64,000 bases of DNA from Saururus chinensis. Taxonomy: Eukaryota; Streptophyta; Magnoliopsida; Piperales; Saururaceae. How positions within the stretch are numbered: the first letter of the stretch is position 1; the number at the start of each line of letters is the position of its first letter. The stretch is from NCBI GenBank assembly GCA_035235625.1, contig CP141143.1:3330501-3394500 (forward strand). The letters run 5' to 3'. The notes below the pieces were generated by a model. The model did no database searches. It was given only the letters and a program-made list of their open reading frames with translations, and was not told the origin of the DNA. Position numbers and translations under genes: made by a program. Positions 37,672 to 49,971 of the stretch are shown here, in pieces.

Positions 37672-39084
37672 CGGCGACAGGGATTGAGGGGAGTAGCCCG
37701 TCCTAGAAGAGGGAGGGGGTGCACTGGGTGCTGGGGTCGTCACTGAGTCTCTATCAGTGTAAGCCTTTAGGCAGACTGGATACGATGCTGTCTGCTTGAA
37801 TGAGCCTTTTTTGAGGCGACAAGGTCCTTTTCCGCTCGTCGTATATGGACCACTCTGTCATGTAAATTTAGATACAACTGCCATTTCCTCTCCTCCCCCT
37901 TATCTAACTAACCATGACTTGCAGTAGAAGATAGAGCCACCCACCACCTTTCATTATTCACGGGGTGAGGTTGCTTCCCTCATTATTGTTTGGCCTACCG
38001 CCTACATGCATCTACAAGACTTTAATTTCCTTGCCTACGCTGGAAACAGTGTAACAAATATTCAGACCTGTTCATTAAAATGGGAAGGTCAAGTTTCTTC
38101 AGTAATTAATGACAGTAGATGGTGGCCCAAATGCTAGTGTTAATCCGTAGTATGGTTTCAATTCTGGTTCAAGCGAATTTCGCATGTAAAGGAGCTTGGG
38201 CGGCGAGGGGGTACCATCTTTCCAGCACAACTTCCTTTCCACTCTCGGTCAACCTTATCTGCTTGTTAAGAAGCTGGCAACACATGCTTTTTGTGAGCCT
38301 GCTAAAGTTAAAGCAGAAGGGACCCATGTCACTTCAAGTTCACCAGCAGTTGGGACACTTGTTTTCCCCTTCTGGGGATGTGCAAGGTAAGCAGGGGAAA
38401 CAGAGGATAGGCACAAAGAAAGACAAACCACTAGTCGATCAATGTAGCTTGTAAATGCAAAAATCTGAGTAAACCGTCTTGAACACTCGAATGAGGAAGA
38501 CAGAAAGAGGTAATAGCCACGGACACCAGTACACTATGGAACAAATGTGTCGATTGCTGCTCGGACCCAGTCCCAGTTTCTCGGGTAATTGGTGTTCAAT
38601 CCTGAGGGAAGGACAGAGGAGGACCTCTGTAAGGGGTGGGCATGTGAGGATCACGCGAGGGGGCCATCGGCCATGGGTGCACACGTGAGGTGATGTCTCA
38701 AACGGGGAGCAGCCTGCAGAGAAGTGCTGGTCCAGTCTCGTCTATCTTACCACCTTCGGCTCTATGTCGGCACCGATAGGTCCCCTTCCACCACAACTGG
38801 CCTAACACGTCTGTGAGTTTATCACATCAGGACCACCACCCATACCAACGCCTGACACAAAAAGCCTGATCACGGACAAATCCGATTCCCCTCAAATTCA
38901 ACCCATTGCCTGTGGTCCTTGGATCCCCCACTCTCGCCATGAGAACCGGACTCCACTTGTTTACTTCCCAACTTGGCCATCTGGCTTCCAAGCTTTTACT
39001 GTGGTGTGAGCCCCTTGTCCGGATCAGCTGTAAGGCACTTACAGATGATATTTTATAAGTCGTCAATCAGCCTACGCCCATTGA

Positions 39085-39110
39085 AAAAATTGCATGAAAA
39101 TGCAATTTTT
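39085..39110. repeat. Perfect hairpin, 11-bp stem
   Basis: AAAAATTGCAT, loop GAAA, then ATGCAATTTTT. Nothing nearby suggests a role. Confidence 0.6.
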
Positions 39111-41461
39111 GTTTTTTACGCATTTTTTTAATCAACATCGGCTCACACCCAATTTAGTGTGAAAGACTCACAGTCCCCAATCTGAAGTCTCAACTATTGT
39201 CTTACGCTTATTCATCTTTACGTATTAAAATTATTTTGGATTAAAAATCACGTTAATATGCACCCGGTATACGGCAGCTGTGAAATCCCAATCACGCACA
39301 GCCACGGTAGTAAAGCACAGTAAACTCATCTGCCCCCCAGCCATAGATCTTGATCCGCCGTTGGAGTAGCTCCCAGGCTCTCTCTCAACTATTCCATTAA
39401 CTTTAAACAGCTTGACATTAATAACTATTCTCTACATCTCATATTAATTGCTTATTAATGAGTGAGCCTAAACTCATATAAAAAGGTTTTTTTAAAAAAA
39501 TTAATTTATTTTCTATAATATAATATTACATGTTCTATTTATTTAGGGTGTATGCTTGTGCAATTATGTATGAAGACAAATCAAAATTTAGTTGTTTATT
39601 TCCACAACCTTGGCGAGGGTTGAAATGTAGCAGTCCATGTGCCGCTTGATGGCAACTTTGCCTTGGGGCTTGTCCATGATGCTGAACTTGTGTTGAAGTC
39701 ACTACGTGGGAAGTCACATCTCATGCCGGTGGCTGAAGTTGGATGTAGAGGTCAAGGCCAACTTAGCCACGCTGCCAACGCATAGAGGTAGAGCCCCAAA
39801 TGGCGTAGTGAGGGGAGCTGCGGGCATGCCACGGGAAACGCCGGTGAAAGATGGAAATGCCAAAGCTACGAAGGACAACCCGAAGAAAAGGCGCCTCACA
39901 AAATGGAGACGGTAGTCACCGTCGAGGGGTGGGCGGATAATGCTTGCTAGTGGTATAGTGGGGCGGGAAGAGAGAGCAGTTGGATTGGTAAAAAGCCGTC
40001 AAGGAAAACTTTGGTTAGTAGCGAATCAAGGAAACATGTTTAGACCGTGAGATGATCATTCGACAACCCATCTAAAACTACACCTTAAAACGAGTTTTGA
40101 ACTGCAGCTCCTCCAACTAAGCTTTCTCCATTAACTTATGAAGGTAAACTTTGTTCTAAAAATATTATAAATTTAATAGAAAATAAATGATGAGGTTCTG
40201 TACACTGTATTCAATAGGTGACAGGGGTTATATGTAATTTTCAGTAAGTGATTGAAGTTAATGTGGTGGGGGTAAAGTGTAATTTACCCAAACACTTTTA
40301 GACTTTGAATCGGGGCAAAAATTCAGCGGGGAGCGTTGGCATCTTGGCGATGTATTAATGATGCAAGGAAGCAGTGGGTGACGGGCGGGCAAAGGGGCAT
40401 GGGAGCACAACGGTGAAGGTCAATCAATCAACGTCGCCCACCAGCACGCGTGGACAAAGACCAATTCCTTGTTCTCCTTTTCTTTCGTGATTCTCCACCA
40501 CCAACCATACGGTCCAGACTTGAATGGTCCCTTACCTCTTTTCTTCCCAACATCACCTTCCTAACCAAATTTTCGAACCAAAGAATTTCTGATTTTCTGC
40601 TACGTGTGTTATACTCTCCCCATAGTTCAATACATACAATATATGCAGTAAAAAATTAATGAAAATCAGGATGCGAGAATGATTCACTTTGACATATGAT
40701 TGATATTCCACACATTTAGTTACCAAAAGAAAAATGAAAAAGATATCACATGCATTTGTATTTTTTATAAACTAGCCTAAAATGGTATATAAAAAAAACT
40801 AGCCACAGCTACAGATTCAATAACCATGATTTGACAGCCATGGAGGTCCAGGTCACTAAAGCTAAGCTACAGGCTACAGCTCTGGCTAGGCGTCCTTTAT
40901 ACATATCAACATAAAAAACATCAAACCCACAATAATACTTACAAATAGGATAAAACAACCAAAAAAGAAAATCTATAAAATAATCTATATATTCATGATT
41001 TATGTATTATACTTCGAGGATAGTATGCAAAGTTTGGCATATGCTGAATTTTTTATGAGCAATTGACCTCTTATATGTGAAATAGTTCATGAACAATACC
41101 CTAATAATAAGAAAATTTGTTAAATACGGGTGTAAAGATGCGACCAGCATCCAGGGCATGGCCTTAAACCTAATAAACTAGGTGAATATACCAGATTGAC
41201 TAGGGGCTCGAACCTACTTCACGAGGCAAAATACTAAATAATAAAAAAAGTTATGTGCTCGAGTATCGGTTGTCTAGATTATTGGAACATTACCGATTAC
41301 ACATCCTTCAAGAGCAACTTGGAGATGTTGAATGACTACAAAATCTCCATCACATGTTTCGTAAATCATTCATTGCAAGATAAAGTCCGAGCAAATAATG
41401 CAAAACAACAGCCTGTTGCAAGGACTAACATCACAAACAAAAACCAGCAATGTCATTCTCT

Positions 41462-44400
41462 TCAGTTTTTTAATAATCCTGAATTTGTAATAAGTCGTAA
41501 AGCCTGACTGTGGTTCTTTAGAACCATGCGGGATCTTGGAACACTAGATTTTCTTTTCTTCAAGAACTCCAAGGAGTTTTGCCGGCATTCAGGTGGTGGT
41601 AAATCTTTCAAAATCACCATATTCGACCTGCAAAGACCAATATACCAATGAACACTTTCAGTATCATTTTCTTTTGAAAGATGACACAAGTAACAGGAGA
41701 ACTATCAAAATGAGGTTCTCACTGGCAATAAGTTTTTAAGGCTAGAGATATGCCTGTCCCCATTTTTATTTATAATGGGTTGCACCATCCTTTTTCAGTG
41801 TATGTGACAACCAAATAGCTTCTCCTCTGATGACAGCTATTTAAAAAACCATACACCCTATAAAAATCTTTCCTATTTCATGTCACCTGCAACCCTCTGA
41901 ATGGGGAATAAACAATCTGCTTTTTCAGAATCCCAAACCATTTCTACTTCACTATTAGTATGTCCTGACAACTACCATATTGTTAACTAGTTCCGATTTT
42001 TGTGCTCCCCCCAAAACTAAGGCATTTTAATGTTCCATCTTCAATTCAAATTCACAGCATCAAACAAACTCCTTGCTTGACGGCACAATAATAAAATTTG
42101 TTGTATAATATAATGAAATACTCCAAATAATAAGTATCCCCTTGAAGTTCTTCGCAAAAATAAAAAGTATTTCTTTGAAGTTAATTAATTTCTTCAACAA
42201 GTGTTCCAACACTGAGAAGTTTGTCAAAAGTTATCAATTTGAATTGAAGAAAAACATTTATCTGTCTAACAAAAAACCAAAACCCTCCTCTATAGAAGAA
42301 AAGTACTGAATTTTGGTCAGCTATGACCATTATTGAGAGCGTGATACATGTAACCAAAAGCTAAATATCTTGAACCCTCTTAATTTACTTAATTCGACCA
42401 AATGTCAAATTGTGCATCACTTTAATTTCCCAAGAGGGGCAACATGGGCATTGTAATTGACACGCTTTGTGTCAATTCTAACAAGAGGGACCTGACTGAA
42501 TTATCCCAGTAAACTCAGTTGGTCGCTCACAGTATGACAACTATTTAATGAAGCTTGGGGAAGATTCTACAGACGAAGATACTAGGCTTCTTGGAGAGGA
42601 CATAAGCATCTTTTATACAATAGCTGTAGGTGACGTCCCATCTCTGCCATCTAAGTCCATGATGGAAGGGTCCTTCGCAATAAAAATTGGCACACCCAAA
42701 TCACGAGTCTAAGTCATATATGCCATTGTAACCTCTCCAAATGAAACCCCGCTAACTTAATTCCTTTCAGTAATCAGAAACATCAATCCATCTTTAACTA
42801 CTCTCCCTTGTTTCATAAACTTACATCTTCATATTTGAAAGAAAAAGAAGGGACTAGAAAATTATGGAACTCACAAGAGTCATACCAACCAAATTCTGAT
42901 GAAGGCTTACCCAATGATACTTAACACTCAGTTGTTTGTTAAAGTACGATAATTATTTGCATTTTACGAGTCCAACATAATTATATCCTCAGAATCCAAC
43001 TATACACTGGAAAAAGCAACCAGAACTATTACTTACCCAAACTTCTTCAGTTTTTTCTTTTTCAGGGTTGACTTATTTTCGTTGCTGTTGTTGTCAGAGT
43101 CCAAGGGCAATGTTTGTCTGCACATACAACTAACGTGTTAAAAGAAATTTCGTCCACTACAACATATTAACAATTTCTAACATAAACTCACTTTTGGGGG
43201 CAAATGTAACATTGAGTGGAATGTTTGTTTAAAAATATTACATCATATAAAAAAAAGAGCCAGCAAAAATTTGCCATCTCAGACTCAGATCTCTATGAGA
43301 TCTTGGATGGCCATAAAGAAAGATCTAGGCGAGATTTCAAAGACATTGAGGATCTATTTCGGTTTCAAAAACTAGATATCTCAGGAAAGCACATATACAT
43401 ACATACTTAGCATCAACTACATGCTTAAATTAGGTAACACTTGCCTTATGTAATACTTGCCAAATGTACAAGTATTACACATATAGATGGAGTATATATT
43501 ACATATATAGATATTTAAGAAAAGTTTGTTAAAAAAGAAAAAATTTTCATAATAGAGAAATTGGACACAATCTCGGCTACACCATCTCCATGAAAATTTT
43601 ATCTTACCTTGGAAAAACAGATATCTCTCTTAGATCTTGGCAAGATCTAGAAAGATGGCATTCCATGGAGCAAACTATGGCTAATCCTATTAATATAACT
43701 GATTGACCAATCAAACCATTAGAATGGCCAAAACAGCAAACAAAACATTTAGCAAAGTTTCACTATGCATGAATACTTCGCACAGAAATTGACTAGGCTG
43801 CATTTGGTAAAGCTTGTAAATTGGGCATCTCCGGCTTTTAAAATTTTGAAAATCAGATGAAGCGTTTTGTTTACCAAATAGGAAAAGAATTTTCTACCAT
43901 TTAAAATGAACTTCTAACCTAGAGGCAGATGCCAGCCTTTTTTACCTGCTACTATGATCTAGAAGTTGCTATTGCAGGGACTTAGTATTAATTGATTTAC
44001 AAGATTGCTCCTGTCCATCAAGCCTTCCATATCTGCCTTTCTGTTTCATTTGTCAAACTTCAGAAACAAAGAAAGAAAATATAATTCTGCCATTTCCATT
44101 GAAAGACAAACACATAAAGCTATTATGTAGAAGAATCTAACCAAACATATTATGCTTAAAAACTTCTTCAAAAGAGCAATCGCCTCACAACTACTTCATC
44201 CAAGTTTCTTTACTCTTTTTATAAGCTTTACCAAATGCAGACTTAATTTTCATCAACTATGTGTTCTAGATTAAAAAGTAAATCATTTCAGTTAAGTTAC
44301 ACAAAATTTTTGGAATCAATCATCAAACGATAAGCACAGTCCAGGCTTCATTTTATATCTAGACATCTCACTTATCCAGTTCATACAAATCAAACAAAGA

Positions 44401-46095
44401 AATGAAAATGATAAAAACTAACATACTTTTCACGGGCCGCTAGGAGATCAACAATATTTTTTGGAAGCAATCCAGGCAACTCTTCTTCCTCGTCCTTGGA
44501 TGGTGCAGGTTCTGAATTTTCTGAGCTTGCTGCCCCAGCCCTAGGTAAATGTTGTTTCCTCCTCTCAGCCCATTTTCTTCGCCGTTCCTTGTTCTCTCGA
44601 GCAACCCTACATAGGAAAAATTCAAAGATTAACATTCTGAGTCTTATATAAGAGCATCCTAAAAACTCCCTCTCCATAGGCAATAAAGCCACTTGCTGTT
44701 TTACTTACCTAAAAGACAATGTCACTGAGTTGATGGCATGCTTGTGAAACACATTTAATCATTCTATTATTAAAAGAACGATAGTTTGGGAGAACAATAT
44801 ATTTTATTATTCTATAGTGCCCCTAAATATGACAAATCTTATTTTCTTATTTCTATAATGCCATTCTGCCTATCATTCTTCTTATTCTATAACGCCAATA
44901 GGTGGGACTCTTTTTCAAAGCAAAGGTAGGTTTTGTCAGTATATTAATCAAAGATACTAAAACAAAGACGAGACCACCATGACCTAGCATGGATGATTTG
45001 ACATACAAGAGCTCCTTTTAACAAATAAATTTCACGTTATATAGAAGGCCTGTACATCAGCCTGCAAGTCAAAAAAGCATGACTCCGACGACATGCTTTA
45101 AAATGATGGCAATAAGTAATAGTTCTTCATTGTTTTAATACTACAGCTGTAATTAGTGATACTTTCCTAATAGACTAACCATGCATTGTGCAATCCTGGG
45201 GGCACAAGGGATTTAAATAAAGCACAAAAACTTACACAGGAGGAGAAGACACAAATAACCACATTATTCCATATGCACTTCTTAGGCAACAATTGAGATC
45301 GTATGGTCATGAGTTTTTGTTGACAGACTCAAGAAACTGTATAGAATTACAATGAAATATCTCATATAATTTAAATGAAATATTGAGTTATCATAGTCCT
45401 TGAATGAACAACTAACACAAGCTGGAATTACATGCATCCAAGTTTGGAAATAATTTCGGCACAAATAGCAAACTATTTCACGTTTCAAGCACACAACATG
45501 CCTGCCTAAAGTGAGGAGTGTGCAAATAGCGTACAAAGACGAAGACAAAAGCAATAAACACAATGTTGGGACTATCTGACGGAGCAAAATCATAAAATGA
45601 ATAACCAATTCAGCTAAAAACAGCCAATCAAAAGCCAACACCAAATAAAACAAAAGGCAGTTTAACTCTATGCTCTCCTACTCGTTACTGTCAACATATT
45701 TCAAATTAATTTTGTTATCAATCAAAAAATAAGATTGATATAGTCCAAGAAACCTCCCGCTAGCTTCAATTGCATAAGCCAGGTAAAACATGGCTAAGTT
45801 AGTAATTATCAAATACAGTACATTGCAAGAAAGAGTAATATACAGTGAAGTTAAGAAAGGTAGCAAACCTCTCTGTGTTTTCCCTTCGAACTTTTTTAAT
45901 CTCTTCGTATTGCTCGATGCCCTGCATCCCCACCAAAAGAAGAAAATCCGAACCTCTATCATGAGCACAAAGCAACGAATGCCACCAAGGTCTTCTTATT
46001 CGAAAAAACAGAACAAAAAACGAAATAGAAATCGGAGGAAAGATAAAAGGAACCTGCTCGGCAGTGAATTCCTCCGGGGCTTCGTCGCTCTCCAT
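41462..46095 (-). CDS. UTP16/Bud21-like nucleolar protein, five exons, 173 aa
   Basis: Minus-strand exons are 46095-46054, 45921-45869, 44606-44427, 43117-43037 and 41627-41462 (522 nt, phases consistent). The protein begins MESDEAPEEFTAEQGIEQYE. A highly basic helix follows (IKKVRRENTERVARENKERR), then an acidic stretch (PSKDEEEELPGLLPKNIVDL at about 68-87) and LAAREK. A lysine cluster lies near residues 110-118 (LKKKKLKKF). The conserved C-terminus reads LKDLPPPECRQNSLEFLKKR and ends ALRLITNSGLLKN. This layout matches plant proteins annotated as U3 snoRNA-associated (UTP16/Bud21-type), expected in the nucleolar small-subunit processome that makes 18S rRNA. Two large introns (1.4 and 1.3 kb) dominate the locus. 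Gene structure is strong; the processome role rests on family resemblance recalled, not searched. Confidence 0.82.
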
Positions 46096-47009
46096 TTCAA
46101 TATAGAGGAGTGAAGTGAAGCCTGCTAGGGTTTAGGTCCTGGAATCGGTCGCCGACAGCAATGAAGACGACGGGAACAATGATCTGCACCACCGTCTCGG
46201 TAGCGGCACCACCATCATTCAGATGACGCTGTTTGGGCCCCCGCCAAAGGTCATCGAACGGAAATGTTCGGGGCCGGGCCCATGGACTTTTGGGCCCGAT
46301 CTCACGTGGTCGCATCCGATCTCATGCTCTGGTCCAAAACCAGGCCCAGTTATGCTGTTTCGTTTTGGTCCCCCCGCGTCCGCTCTTCTTAACGACCACT
46401 ACATCTCCCTTAAGACAAAATCCGCAAATTCATGTCAATCCCGTTTGGGAGGCAATTTGAAGTAGAAAGAAAACGAATTAATTTTAGAATCTATGCCCTC
46501 TTGCTTATTGAACCCCCAAAGTATGCTCCAATCTAAACCAAATTTACTCCAATCCTCACCCATTAATTTACATCATCCAACTTCAGTTATACAATTGCCA
46601 ATCCATAACAAATTCGTACCAAACCCTCCATCGCCTATACATCTGCCCACATATATACACATATCCTTGATACAAACATATAACCGTCATATATACATAT
46701 GTATAACATATACATAATTCCACATATAGCTTACTAACACACTCACCAGTCATCATTAACATACTCATAATCCACATATATCAAATATACTTTTAGCTCA
46801 CATGTATGTCATATACATTTTTAAACATACCATATAATCATGTTTACATACACATCATGCAATTGAATTTTTATTTATCATCTAAAGCATTGAATCATAT
46901 AATCATAGCATGTTACTAAACATTTAATGCATGTTATAATAAAATTACAAGTTCAAAGCTCCCCTACCTAGGGTTGGTCCTCGGTCAAATAGTCAGCGAA
47001 CAAGGCTTG
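46096..47009. other. Upstream region of the UTP16-like gene and AT-rich spacer
   Basis: 46096-46480 is probably the 5' UTR and promoter of the minus-strand gene. 46620-46860 is ACATATATAC-type low-complexity sequence. No gene seen. Confidence 0.6.
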
Positions 47010-47366
47010 TGATGTGCCCGGTGTAGGCACAATCGATATTAAGGATATTCATGCAGGGAAAGGGGAGAAACAAGGAAGAAAGGGGAGAAGTTCATAATAG
47101 TTTCAATTGCATAATTGAAAAACAAGGAAAGAGATCACCCCATATAGGGGACGACCAGTCCCCTAGGGAGTCATGCCAAGTCACATGCTCGCCGGCCTAG
47201 TTCCCTAGGCAGACATGCCAGTTAGTGGGCCAGGCGAGTCCGGGGCTACTAACGAAACCAATAACTAGTTACATAAGAATATCAAAGCAAATACTAAGCT
47301 ATTACAAAAGGAAATAGTTAAATGCAAAGAAATAAAGTAAAGTCTAAGAGTCTGGGTGATCGTGCA
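47010..47366 (-). mobile_element. 3' LTR of the Gypsy chromovirus (357 bp)
   Basis: TGATGTGCCCGGTGTAG...GTGATCGTGCA, matching 55162-55518 along its entire length with an identical size of 357 bp. In element (minus) sense it runs TGCACGATCAC...GGGCACATCA. The outer flank here (GCTTG) does not match the flank of the other LTR (CAATA). Confidence 0.85.
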
Positions 47367-47402
47367 TGACATTCCACCATGCTTCCGCTATTCGCCTTGT
47401 CC

Positions 47403-49966
47403 TCAAGGTGACCAAGTCGGATATTGAGTCATAAACTCCTCCTCAGGCATCCATGTGGAATCGTCAAGTGACTGGCCCTGCCAAGAAATCAAAACCTCCA
47501 TAATAATGCGCCTAGAGTGACGGACCCGACGCTTATCAAGCAGCGAGACAGGAATAGGGTTAGACAGCGGAACTGGGCCCAACAAGGGGGGTGGTGGAGC
47601 AGTAGCAACCAAGGACTTGTCACCCACAAAGCGGCGCAACCTAGATACATGAAAGATAGGGTGAACTAAAGAGTCAAGTGGCAAAGTAAGGCGGTAAGCC
47701 ACTGGACCAATACACCCCTTGACAACATATGGACCATGGTCACGGATGACGAGCTTGGAATGCTCAGGCTAAAACAAAGATGTTTGGCGCTGACGCATAA
47801 CTGAAACATAAACCAAGTCACCATTGTGAACTCCCTGTCAATGTGACATCCATCATAAATCTGCTTCATCCTATTCTGAGCGGAAGACAAATTCTCCTTG
47901 AGCTGACACAGGACCTCATCTTGTGTCTGAAGCATATAGCCCACCTCAGCCATAGAGGAACGGTGAGGTACATACGATAACACAGTCGGTGGCAGGGCAT
48001 ACCGTGGAGTTTGGCTACCTCCCGAACATACAACTTAGCCACTGTCTTGGCGGTGAAGGGATGCCCCAGCGCACAAAAATGGGCGTACTTGGATAGCTGG
48101 TCCACCACCACCATAATAACTAACTTACCTTGCACCACGAGCAAGGCCTCCACAAAGTCCATCGAAACATTCTCCCATACCTTATCTAGAATAGGCAAGG
48201 GCTGCAACAAACTGGCGGGAGAAGTTGTGGCTGCCTTAGCTCTCTGGCAAACATCACGCGCGGCCACATACTCTTGGACACCCTGGCAAATACCCTACCA
48301 CAGGAAACTCTAGCTTACCTGCTTATAGGTACAGAAAGCCCCTTCATGACCAGCCACATGAGAGGCATGGAAGTGGGAGAGAATGCAGCGACAAAGGTTA
48401 GCAACATCGGGTACCCACAGGCGGTCCTTCCAAAAGAGAAGGTCATCCCTCCACACAATGAGGGTCGGGCAACAGGGTCGATCTGGAGGGCTACAATCAT
48501 AGCCTGTGTCGATGCATCAGCAAAGTAAGCATGCTTCAACTCATCAATGAGTGGGTAGGATAGAGTAGAGAAAGCCAAGCAAGAGCCCGAGGAAGAGCTA
48601 CAAGAAAGAGCGTCGACCACGGTGTTCTCGGACCCTTTTTGGTACACGACCTCATAATCATAGCTGAGTAACTTGTTGACCCATCGTTGCTGGGACGGTG
48701 TGGACTCTTGTTGTGCCAAGAAATACTTCAGGGGCAGGTGGTTGGTACGAATTAGGAATCGGCGGCCAAGTAAGTAAGGCCGCCACTTATCAATAGTGAG
48801 GATGATGGCCAACATTTCTTTCTCATACACAGACAGGGACAAAGAGCAGCCAACCAAAGCTTCACTGAAGTAAGCAATGGGCGCTCGTCCGAGAGTAGAC
48901 GCCCCAGGCCCCGCCTCTAAAGTGTCTATCTCCACCACAAAATGTCGGCTGAAACCATGCAAAATCATGACTGGGGTCGTGCCATAGTGTGCTGCAACCC
49001 TTCAAATGCCTCTTGGGCAGTCGCGTTGCAAGTAAAAGCTCCTTCTTGAGCAGCTCTGTAAGGGGACGAGCCAACTCTCCATACCAATTGATGAACCGCC
49101 AATAATAACCTATAAGGCCCAGAAAAACCTTGAGTGCCCGGATGTAGGTGGGTGGAGGCCAAGAGAGCATGGTGGCCAGCTTGGCCGGGTCAGTGGCAAC
49201 GCCGCTCTTCGAAATCATATGGTCCAAGTAATCAACTTGCGGGTTGCCAAAGGAACACTTCGAACAAACGCTTTTGGAATAAGGAGTTATTGCGTAAAAT
49301 AGAGAAGACCGACCTGAGATGTGTCAAGTGCTCTGCCCATGACTTGCTGTACAGCAAGATGTCATCAAAGAAAACCAATATATAGCGGCGTAGGAACGGC
49401 CTAAAGAGATCGTTCATGATGCAGTGGAATGTGGAGGGGGCATTGGTCAGCCCAAATGGCATGATGAGGAACTCAAAATGGCCATCAAAAGTTTGGAAGG
49501 CGGTCTTGTGCACATCAGCTGGCTGCACCCAAATCTGGTGGTAATCCAAATGAAGGTCGAGTTTACTAAAGACCGTGGCACCTGATAGCTCGTCCAACAA
49601 CTCCTCAATCACCGGTATGGGATATTTGTCTTTGACAATGATTGCATTCAAGGCGCAGTAGTCAACACAGAACCACCATGTACCGTCTTTCTTCCGAACC
49701 AGCAACATCGGAGACTAGGAACTTGTGCTAGGGCGGATGATTGCGGACTGGAGCATGTCGGCCACGAGACACTCAATCTCTGATTTCTCTATATGAGGGT
49801 AACGGTAAGGGCAAACATTGGCCAGGGCCGCTCTAGGGATGATGGGAATCTGGTGGTTGTGAGGTTGGACGGGAGGGAGACCCTACGGCTCTACAAACAA
49901 GTTTTGATGGACTGCTAACAACTCCTCAAGATCTGGAGGCATCTCGTCCTGAGGCACCTCAATAGT
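47403..49966 (-). pseudogene. pol: Gypsy pol, downstream part: RT, RNase H, integrase, chromodomain
   Basis: Read on the minus strand with stops. Residues ahead of RT (HIEKSEIECLVADMLQSAII) lie at about 49800. RT has LLVRKKDGTWWFCVDYCALN, MPFGLTNAPSTF and the catalytic FFDD block LVFFDDILLYSKS (near 49370). A connection/RNase H stretch follows (IAYFSEALVG, KEMLAIILTIDKWRPYLLGR, RTNHLPLKYFL). Integrase shows DVCQRAKA with the preceding Cys replaced by Arg, then MDFVEAL and VVVDQLSKYAHFCALGHPFT, and breaks after KLHGMP. It resumes at NLSSAQNRMKQIYD. The tail FHVSRLRRFVGD then VLISWQGQSLDDSTW is chromodomain-like. The second Asp and the Glu of the integrase triad are absent. Confidence 0.87.
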
Positions 49967-49971
49967 GGTGC
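49967..49971. repeat. Target-site duplication GGTGC (left)
   Basis: GGTGC precedes solo LTR B, and the identical pentamer follows it at 53336-53340. Confidence 0.9.

Larger units (their letters stand above)
37508..41461. other. Intergenic region upstream of the Aux/IAA gene
   Basis: The first several hundred bases are probably 5' UTR and promoter. Open frames at 38119-38454 and 38479-38688 have no family resemblance. A GC-richer patch (39600-39920) gives a hydrophobic minus-strand frame with no identifiable domain. A perfect 11-bp stem hairpin is at 39085-39110. No transposon ends were recognised. Confidence 0.5.

Noticed and set aside
39535..39920. GC-rich patch with hydrophobic frames on both strands
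   Set aside because: No motif or exon structure that I recognise; kept only as intergenic.
41195..41235. T-arm-like GGTTCGAGCCCCT on the minus strand
   Set aside because: No acceptor, D or anticodon stems could be formed around it, so it is not a tRNA gene.
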